A stretch of DNA of 14,021 bases from an uncultured Eubacteriales bacterium (GTDB lineage Bacteria; Bacillota; Clostridia; Oscillospirales; Oscillospiraceae). The position numbers and the translations under genes were made by a program. The notes below the pieces were generated by a model that worked only from the letters and a program-made list of their open reading frames with translations, made no database searches and was not told the DNA's origin. The stretch covers positions 1-14,021 of the forward strand of contig CAKTJM010000035.1 of NCBI GenBank assembly GCA_934567745.1, read 5' to 3'. This document shows positions 4,873 through 10,347 of the stretch, piece after piece (within the stretch, counting starts at the first letter, position 1; each line of letters begins with the position of its first letter).

Positions 4873-7383
4873 ATGAGAAACCTGAAGAAGGTTCTGGCTC
4901 TGGTCCTGACTCTGGCCCTGGCCCTCAGCGTTGCTGCTGGTGCCGCGTTCACTGATCAGAAGCAGATCAAGAACACCGAGGCTGTTGATGCCTGCGTGGC
5001 GCTCAACATCATCGGAGGCTATCCCGACGGCTCCTATAAGCCCGAGGGCAACATCACCCGTGCTGAGTTCACCAAGATGCTCTGCGTCCTGCTGAACGGC
5101 GGCAAGGAGCCCACCCTGGGCACCGCTGTCAAGCCCACCTTCTCTGACGTGAGCACCAGTGCAAACGCTGCTTGGGCCGAGAAGTACATCGAGTCCTGCG
5201 TGGCTCAGGGCATCGTCTCCGGCGTGGGCGGCGGCAAGTTCGCCCCCAACAGCAACGTGACTGGCTCTCAGGCCGCTAAGATGCTGCTCGTCGCTCTGGG
5301 CTACAAGTCCGACATCGAGACCTTCACCGGCGCTGCCTGGGAAGTCAATGTCAATGTCGTCGCCACCAAGCAGGGCCTGTACAAGGGCCTTGAGGGCGTG
5401 GACACTTCCAAGCCCCTGACCCGTGACGCCGCTGCTCAGATGGTCTGGAACGCTCTCCAGGCCAAGGAAGTCAAGTATGACTACACTCTGGTCTCCGAGA
5501 ACGGCCAGCTGGTCTCCAAGACCACTCTGGTCGACAAGGTCATCACCCTGCTGGAAGACAAGTATGATGCTGTCATCACCAAGGGCATCGTGAGCGCCAT
5601 CGACTCCAACTCCAAGGGCTACCTGGTCACCATCACGACCGGCACGGATGCGAAGACCAAGAAGGACATCACCGTTGACCTGTCCAAGGTCGCGAAGGAC
5701 CCCACCGACCTGGTCGGTAAGGCTGTCAAGGCCATCTACAAGGACACCGATGATGTCTATGGCATCTATGTCGATGACGAGAACACCGCTACCGTCGTGA
5801 CCACCACCCTGGGCGACATCGACCTGAAGAAGAACGAGTACAAGCTGGATGGCGTGACCTACAAGACCAAGGACACCAACTTTGGTGCCGTTGATGCTGT
5901 TGCTGCTCTGGGCCAGGATCTGAAGGCTCTGAAGGACGTCAAGGCTTCCAACGCTTCCCAGGTCGTCCTGATCGACAACGATGGCGACGAGAAGATCGAC
6001 GTTGCTGTGGTCACCCCCGTTGCGTTCGGTGAGATCACTTACATGAACGCTAAGAACATCACCGTCAAGGGTGTCCTGACCAACACCAAGCTGGAAGACT
6101 GCGACATCTACAAGGATGCTGCTAAGAACGATCAGGTCGCTGTCATCGACAAGGCTTATGACGTCGATGGCGATTATGTCATCACGAAGCTGACCTCCGT
6201 CTCCGGCAAGGTCCAGGCTACCAAGGACGGCGCCGCCCGTATCGACGGCACCTGGTATGATGTCGCTGTGTACGACAGCTCTTCTGTGGCCATCGACGAC
6301 AAGGGCACCTTCTACCTGTACAATGGCTATATCGTCGTGGTCGACACCACCGGCGGCTCCATCGCTGATACCGCATACATCATCTCCTCCAGCACCTCCA
6401 TGGATGTTGAGGGCAACTATCAGGCCAAGGTCATGATGAACGGCGAGACCAAGGTCGTCTCCATCCACAAGAGTTCCGCCATCAAGGGCGGTGCCAAGGA
6501 CATGTACGTCACTTACGAAGTGAAGGACGGCGCTTATAAGTTCACCGCGATCACCACCCAGGATTCCGGCCTGGACGGCTACACCGCTAAGTCTGTTGCC
6601 TCCTATAAGGATGGCCGTATCTATTCTGGCAAGGATGGCACGGGCAACGAGTACCTGATCGCAGATGATGCTGTCGTCTATGTCAAGTACAACAACGACA
6701 AGTATTCCATCCTCACCGGCAAGGATGTTGCTGGCTGGGGCGATAAGGTGAAGAACTTCACTGGCTCCGGCTCCCTCATCCTCTACAAGACCTCCGATAA
6801 GATGATGAAGGTCAAGGGTGCGTTCATCGACCTCGGCACCGACAAGATGCCCGCTTCCACCGCTTCCTACGCTGTGATCGTCTCCTCCGTCGTCAAGGCG
6901 ACCGACAACAAGTTCGAGTTCACTCTGTGGAATGGCACCGAGACCATCGATGTCGTCACCTCCAATACCGGCTTTGCTAAGTGGCAGGTCGTCGAGTACG
7001 TGAAGAACAGCGATGGCACCTATGACATCGATGCGGTCCAGACCGGCCTCAGCGGCTATAAGCCTCTTGCTGGCGTCGTCAAAGGCTATGCTCTGTTCTC
7101 CATCACGGACCACACCTCCTCTGTTGTCCAGCTGGCGAACGAGGTCTATGCTCCTGTGAACTATAACATCACCAAGGACACTCAGATCATCTACGTGGAT
7201 ACCTCCGCTTCTGATACGGAAGACATCTGCGTGAATGGCGGCTCCATCTCCGACGCTGGCACTGCTGCGAATGGCGAGACCTATCGCAACGCCACCTTCG
7301 TGATCGACTCCGGCAAGGATCTTGACCTGCTGGTCGTCATCACGAACACCGAGGGTGCATCCTCTGGTGTCATCATGAAGTGA
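4873..7383 (+). CDS. Secreted SLH-domain (S-layer-like) surface protein
   Basis: An 836-residue exported protein likely held on the wall by SLH domains binding secondary cell-wall polymer. A classical signal peptide (MRNLKK then a hydrophobic core; cleavage probably after the AGAA at about 25) is followed by three SLH-type repeats. SLH1 (about 26-75) has the canonical GYPDGSYKPEGNITRAEF. SLH2 (about 90-143) has FSDV and GIVSGVGGGKFAPNSNVTGSQA, so TRAE is replaced by TGSQ. A divergent SLH3 (about 150-198) has PLTRDAAAQM. The remaining 640 residues are Lys/Asp/Thr/Val-rich beta-type sequence that I cannot assign to a domain. Codons are strongly biased (GCT, GTC, AAG, ATC, TCC) and GC is visibly lower than in the neighbours, consistent with very high expression. 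It is a monocistronic unit with its own promoter, leader and terminator. The identity as an SLH protein is sure; being the major S-layer subunit is inference. Confidence 0.95.
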   Translation: MRNLKKVLALVLTLALALSVAAGAAFTDQKQIKNTEAVDACVALNIIGGYPDGSYKPEGNITRAEFTKMLCVLLNGGKEPTLGTAVKPTFSDVSTSANAAWAEKYIESCVAQGIVSGVGGGKFAPNSNVTGSQAAKMLLVALGYKSDIETFTGAAWEVNVNVVATKQGLYKGLEGVDTSKPLTRDAAAQMVWNALQAKEVKYDYTLVSENGQLVSKTTLVDKVITLLEDKYDAVITKGIVSAIDSNSKGYLVTITTGTDAKTKKDITVDLSKVAKDPTDLVGKAVKAIYKDTDDVYGIYVDDENTATVVTTTLGDIDLKKNEYKLDGVTYKTKDTNFGAVDAVAALGQDLKALKDVKASNASQVVLIDNDGDEKIDVAVVTPVAFGEITYMNAKNITVKGVLTNTKLEDCDIYKDAAKNDQVAVIDKAYDVDGDYVITKLTSVSGKVQATKDGAARIDGTWYDVAVYDSSSVAIDDKGTFYLYNGYIVVVDTTGGSIADTAYIISSSTSMDVEGNYQAKVMMNGETKVVSIHKSSAIKGGAKDMYVTYEVKDGAYKFTAITTQDSGLDGYTAKSVASYKDGRIYSGKDGTGNEYLIADDAVVYVKYNNDKYSILTGKDVAGWGDKVKNFTGSGSLILYKTSDKMMKVKGAFIDLGTDKMPASTASYAVIVSSVVKATDNKFEFTLWNGTETIDVVTSNTGFAKWQVVEYVKNSDGTYDIDAVQTGLSGYKPLAGVVKGYALFSITDHTSSVVQLANEVYAPVNYNITKDTQIIYVDTSASDTEDICVNGGSISDAGTAANGETYRNATFVIDSGKDLDLLVVITNTEGASSGVIMK

Positions 7384-7424
7384 TCACTCCCTAGTTCTTA
7401 TCTAGTCTGCGATCCCTAACAAAA

Positions 7425-7458
7425 GCCCCCGGGCCACCTTGGCCCGGGGGGCTTCTTT
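7425..7458 (+). terminator. Intrinsic terminator of the SLH gene
   Basis: CCCCCGGGCCA (7426-7436), loop CCT and TGGCCCGGGGG (7440-7450) form an 11-bp stem followed by GC and TTCTTTC. AAAA precedes the left arm, so it may also work weakly on the other strand. Nearly the same arms recur at 13919-13944. Confidence 0.85.
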
Positions 7459-7476
7459 CGTCCCCGCTGCCCCCTC

Positions 7477-7506
7477 TTGACACCCTCCCGCGCCCTATAG
7501 TAAAAT
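7477..7506 (+). promoter_or_regulatory. Promoter of the receptor/ECF transporter locus
   Basis: A perfect TTGACA (7477-7482), an 18-bp spacer and TAAAAT (7501-7506). The start is predicted near 7513, leaving a leader of only about 29 nt. That is far too short for a cobalamin riboswitch. Confidence 0.65.
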
Positions 7507-7508
7507 CC

Positions 7509-7524
7509 TCTCAGTATCCTGAGA
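7509..7524. promoter_or_regulatory. Inverted repeat over the predicted transcription start
   Basis: TCTCAG-TATC-CTGAGA has two 6-bp arms placed immediately after the -10 hexamer, where a repressor could block initiation. It could equally be a small leader hairpin just before the AGAAAGAAGG ribosome site. Function is inferred from position. Confidence 0.4.
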
Positions 7525-7541
7525 AAGAAGGCCCGTCGCCT

Positions 7542-8561
7542 ATGAAACGCATCCTCCCGCTCCTGCTCGCCCTCGTGCTCCTGTGCGCCGTCCCCGCGTC
7601 CGCGGCCACGACGGGCGGCGACGCCCTCCCGGCGGCCGTCCAGGCCGTCCGGACCGCCACGCCCGCGCCGCAGTTCGGCTCCATCGGCGGCGAGTGGGCC
7701 GTCCTCGGCCTCGCGCGCAGCGGGGCGGACGTCCCCGCGTCCGTGTGGGACGCCTACCGCGCCGACCTGTCGGCCTATCTCGCCGCGCACGACGGCGTGC
7801 TCCACGCGAAGAAGTACACCGACTACAGCCGTGTCGTCCTCGCCCTCACCGCCCTGGGGGAGGACCCCGCCGACTTCGACGGCTGGGACCTCCTCGCGCC
7901 GCTGAGCGACGTGGACAAGGTCTGCTGGCAGGGCGTCAACGGCCCGATCTGGGCGCTGATCGCCCTCGACGCCGGGGGCTATGACAGCGCCGCGCGGGAG
8001 ACGTACCTCGCCAAGATCCTCGCGGCCCAGCGGCCGGACGGCGGCTGGAGCCTCTCCGGCGCGAGCGACCCGGACCTGACCGCCATGGCGCTCCAGGCGC
8101 TCGCCGGATATCGGGACCGCACCGACGTGGGCGACGCCGCCGCCCGCGGGCTGGCCTGCCTGAGCGCCCTCCAGGACGCCCGGGGCGGCTTCTCCAGCGG
8201 CGGGACCGCGAACGCCGAGAGCTGCGCCCAGGTGCTGATCGCGCTGGCGGCGCTCGGCATCGCGCCGGACGACGCCCGCTTCGTCAAGGACGGCCACAGC
8301 GCCCTCGACCGGCTGCTGACCTTCCAGCGGCCGGACGGCGGCTTCCGCCACACCGACGGCGGGACCGGCGACGACCGCATGGCCGCGGAGCAGGCGCTCC
8401 TCGCCCTCGTCGCGCTCGACCGCGCGGCGGACGGCCGCAGCGGGCTGTATCAGATGGACGATGTCGCCCGGTCGGACGACCGTCCGTCCCCGATCGTGCT
8501 CGACCCGGCCCAGAGATGGGTGCTGCTGGGGGTCCTGATCGGGACCGCCCGGATCTTCTGA
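7542..8561 (+). CDS. Secreted alpha/alpha-toroid (prenyltransferase/squalene-oxidase repeat) protein, transcobalamin N-terminal-like
   Basis: A 339-residue exported protein with a signal peptide (MKRILPLLLALVLLC..., SPase I-type ASA/A at about 21). The body (about 30-300) consists of repeated helical pairs with QxxDGG(W/F) turns: AAQRPDGGWSL (161-171), LQDARGGFSSG (210-220) and FQRPDGGFRHT (261-271). This repeat is the signature of the terpenoid-cyclase/prenyltransferase toroid fold that also forms the alpha domain of intrinsic factor and transcobalamin. Cyclase acid motifs such as DxDD are not seen, so a binding rather than catalytic role is favoured. The last 15 residues (WVLLGVLIG...) are hydrophobic but short for a membrane anchor. 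It precedes the DUF4430 lipoprotein by 12 bp in the same operon, matching the two-domain order of transcobalamin. The ligand is inferred; cobalamin or another vitamin-sized molecule is likely. Confidence 0.85.
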   Translation: MKRILPLLLALVLLCAVPASAATTGGDALPAAVQAVRTATPAPQFGSIGGEWAVLGLARSGADVPASVWDAYRADLSAYLAAHDGVLHAKKYTDYSRVVLALTALGEDPADFDGWDLLAPLSDVDKVCWQGVNGPIWALIALDAGGYDSAARETYLAKILAAQRPDGGWSLSGASDPDLTAMALQALAGYRDRTDVGDAAARGLACLSALQDARGGFSSGGTANAESCAQVLIALAALGIAPDDARFVKDGHSALDRLLTFQRPDGGFRHTDGGTGDDRMAAEQALLALVALDRAADGRSGLYQMDDVARSDDRPSPIVLDPAQRWVLLGVLIGTARIF

Positions 8562-8573
8562 GGAGGTGCCGCG

Positions 8574-9251
8574 ATGAGACGTGCCCTGCTGCTCCTCCTG
8601 ACCGTGTTGCTCCTCGCCCTGTGCGCCTGCGGGCATCCGGCCGAGACGCCGGAGCCGACGACGCCCTCCGCCGAGACGACCGCGATCGACGACGACCCCA
8701 CGCTCGCCCAGCAGGAGGAGGACGGGGCGGCGGATGCGCCGGACGGGTCCGCTCCCGCCCCGACGGACCGGGAGGACGGGACCGCCGCGCCCGCGCAGAG
8801 CGATCCTCCCGCCCAAAAGGACGACGACCCGCCGCCCCCGGCGGAGCCGACCTGCACCCTGTCCATCTCCTGCGCGACGATCCTCGCCAATATGGCGGAC
8901 CTCGACCCGGACAAGACCGCCCTGGTCCCCGCCGACGGCTGGATCCTCGCGCCGACGACGGTGACGTTCTCCGAGGGCGAGAGCGTCTTCGACGTCCTCC
9001 GCCGCGTCTGCCGCGAGCGGGCGATCCACATGGAGTACACCGACACCCCCGCCTACGGCTCGGCCTATCTGGAGGGGATCGGCAACCTCTACGAGCTGGA
9101 CTGCGGCCCGCTCTCCGGCTGGATGTACTCCGTCAACGGCTGGTTCCCGAATTATGGGTGCAGCCGCTACACGCTCCGGGACGGCGACGTCGTCCGCTGG
9201 GTCTACACCTGTGACCTCGGCGAGGACGTCAGCGGACCGAACGTCTCGTGA
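8574..9251 (+). CDS. DUF4430 (transcobalamin C-terminal-like) lipoprotein
   Basis: A 225-residue predicted lipoprotein. The signal peptide ends in LALCAC, with Cys19 as the lipidated residue. A Pro/Asp/Glu/Ala-rich, low-complexity tether follows (about 20-92). The rest (about 93-220) is a DUF4430 domain, including GWILAPTTVTFSEGESVFDV (123-142), YLEGIGNLYELDCGPL, SGWMYSVNG (181-189) and the C-terminal GDVVRWVYTCDLGEDV. Pfam/InterPro class this domain with the C-terminal beta domain of transcobalamin and intrinsic factor. It has five Cys (94, 100, 146, 177, 196) plus Cys213 that could form disulfides. GAGGAGG lies a few nt before the ATG and the toroid gene ends 12 bp upstream. A membrane-tethered partner that closes over a ligand held by the toroid protein is a reasonable inference. 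Confidence 0.9.
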   Translation: MRRALLLLLTVLLLALCACGHPAETPEPTTPSAETTAIDDDPTLAQQEEDGAADAPDGSAPAPTDREDGTAAPAQSDPPAQKDDDPPPPAEPTCTLSISCATILANMADLDPDKTALVPADGWILAPTTVTFSEGESVFDVLRRVCRERAIHMEYTDTPAYGSAYLEGIGNLYELDCGPLSGWMYSVNGWFPNYGCSRYTLRDGDVVRWVYTCDLGEDVSGPNVS

Positions 9252-9296
9252 GCTGGACCTTCCGCACACGGCGTATCTGCGGATCTGCTCCGCCGA

Positions 9297-9383
9297 TCGC
9301 CCTCTCCCGCTGCGTGGGGAACTCCGCCCCGCAGGGAGCTCTCCCTCTGGGAGAGCTGTCGCCGAAGGCGACTGAGAGGGCGA
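9297..9383. repeat. Cloverleaf-like palindromic intergenic element (87 bp)
   Basis: A 10-bp outer stem, TCGCCCTCTC (9297-9306) with GAGAGGGCGA (9374-9383), encloses three hairpins in a row. The first is CTGC..GGGG with CCCCGCAG (9310-9334). The second is AGCTCTCCC-TCT-GGGAGAGCT (9337-9357). The third is GTCGCC-GAA-GGCGAC (9358-9372). The phrase around the second and third hairpins resembles dispersed palindromic repeats that I recall from gut Oscillospiraceae/Faecalibacterium genomes. It sits between the lipoprotein gene and ecfT. It could be a small non-autonomous repeat, an mRNA processing site or a partial terminator. Confidence 0.6.
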
Positions 9384-9406
9384 CCGGACCGGATCCCCGG
9401 CTCTTT

Positions 9407-9432
9407 GGGCTGTCTCTCCCGTGAGACAGCCC
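9407..9432. repeat. Inverted repeat upstream of ecfT
   Basis: GGGCTGTCTC (9407-9416) and GAGACAGCCC (9423-9432) form a 10-bp stem with a 6-nt loop, ending 30 bp before the ecfT ATG. No T-run follows, so it is not an obvious terminator. Together with the 87-bp element it could modulate expression of the transporter relative to the receptor genes. Confidence 0.5.
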
Positions 9433-9462
9433 TCAACTGTCACAGTAGAAAGGCAAGCTGTC

Positions 9463-10347
9463 ATGCGCTACGTCTTCTCCCGCCTGCATCCGGCCGTCGA
9501 GCTGCTGTTCTTCGTGCTGGTGCTCGGCTTCCCCATGTTCTATCTGCACCCCGCCCTGCTCGCCGCGTCGCTCCCGTGCGCGGTGGGCTGCGTCTGCACG
9601 CTCTATCCCGCGCGGACCGTGCGGCGCGGCGCGGCGGCGCTCGTGCCGGTGGTGCTGCTGGCGGCGGTGCTGAACCCGGCGTTCAACCACAAGGGCGTCA
9701 CCATCCTCGCCTACCTCCCGTCAGGGAACCCGCTCACGCTGGAGTCCCTGCTCTACGGGCTGGCGGCCGCCGCGCTGCTGGCGGTCGTCCTCGTCTGGTC
9801 CGCGTGCTATGCCGCGGTGATGACCTCGGACAAGTTCCTCTACCTCTTCGGGCGGGTCCTGCCCGCCCTGAGCCTGGTGCTGTCGATGGCCCTGCGCTTC
9901 GTGCCCCGCTTCGTGCGGCAGATGGGCACGATCCGCACCGCCCAGCGCGGTCTGGGCGTGCCAGAGCGGGGCCTGCGGGGCAGGCTCCGGGCGCAGGCCG
10001 CGGCGCTGTCGGCGCTGATCGGCTGGGCACTGGAGCACGCCATCGAGACCGCCGACGCCATGCGCGCCCGCGGCTACGGTCTGCCCGGCCGGACGGCCTA
10101 CGCCCTCTACCGGCTGGACGGGCGGGACCGCGCTGTCCTCGTGTGGCTGGCGGCCTGCGGGCTGTATCTCGCCTGCGGCGCGGCGGCGGGGGCGCTGTCC
10201 TGGCGGTGGTATCCGATGCTCGGCGGCCCGGCGGCCTCGCCGCTGGCCGTGAGCTTCCCCCTCGTCTATCTCCTGCTGTGTGCGGGACCGCTGATCCTGG
10301 AGCGAAGGGAGGTGCGCCTATGGCGGCGATCGAGCTCCGCGCTGTGA
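9463..10347 (+). CDS. ecfT: ECF transporter transmembrane subunit EcfT (CbiQ family)
   Basis: A 294-residue membrane scaffold of an energy-coupling factor transporter. It links the ATPases to the substrate-binding S-component and makes that component topple during uptake. Hydrophobic helices occur at about 12-28, 30-48, 57-72, 98-120 and 224-246, plus a C-terminal one at about 262-280. The cytoplasmic coupling segment has the two expected Arg-containing motifs: TAQRG (159-163) and MRARGYG (200-206, the ARG box that docks in the ATPase groove). NPAFNHKGVTIL (71-82) is typical of this subfamily. The ATG at 9463, with GAAAGG upstream, is preferred to an in-frame GTG at 9421 that lies inside a hairpin arm. 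The 3' end overlaps the next gene by 28 bp, indicating tight coupling to the ATPase/S-component fusion. Confidence 0.92.
   Translation: MRYVFSRLHPAVELLFFVLVLGFPMFYLHPALLAASLPCAVGCVCTLYPARTVRRGAAALVPVVLLAAVLNPAFNHKGVTILAYLPSGNPLTLESLLYGLAAAALLAVVLVWSACYAAVMTSDKFLYLFGRVLPALSLVLSMALRFVPRFVRQMGTIRTAQRGLGVPERGLRGRLRAQAAALSALIGWALEHAIETADAMRARGYGLPGRTAYALYRLDGRDRAVLVWLAACGLYLACGAAAGALSWRWYPMLGGPAASPLAVSFPLVYLLLCAGPLILERREVRLWRRSSSAL

Noticed and set aside
3564..4955. A 463-codon plus-strand frame opposite the permease
   Set aside because: It runs through the divergent promoter region and into the SLH start. It has no RBS, and its Glu/Asp/Arg-rich translation is the complement of transmembrane codons.
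4795..7113. A 772-codon open frame on the minus strand opposite the SLH gene
   Set aside because: It is an antisense shadow of a strongly codon-biased gene. Its translation is low-complexity Asp/Val/Gly/Leu sequence without domain resemblance, RBS or promoter.
7416..9464. A 682-codon open frame on the minus strand across the toroid and DUF4430 genes
   Set aside because: The Arg/Gly/Ala/Val-rich translation is typical of high-GC antisense frames. It crosses two well-supported genes, two promoters and the hairpin elements.
9463..10347. Cobalt transporter CbiQ as the specific name for the T-subunit
   Set aside because: The protein belongs to the CbiQ/EcfT family, but no CbiM or CbiN is present, and the neighbouring S-component and surface proteins do not suggest cobalt import.
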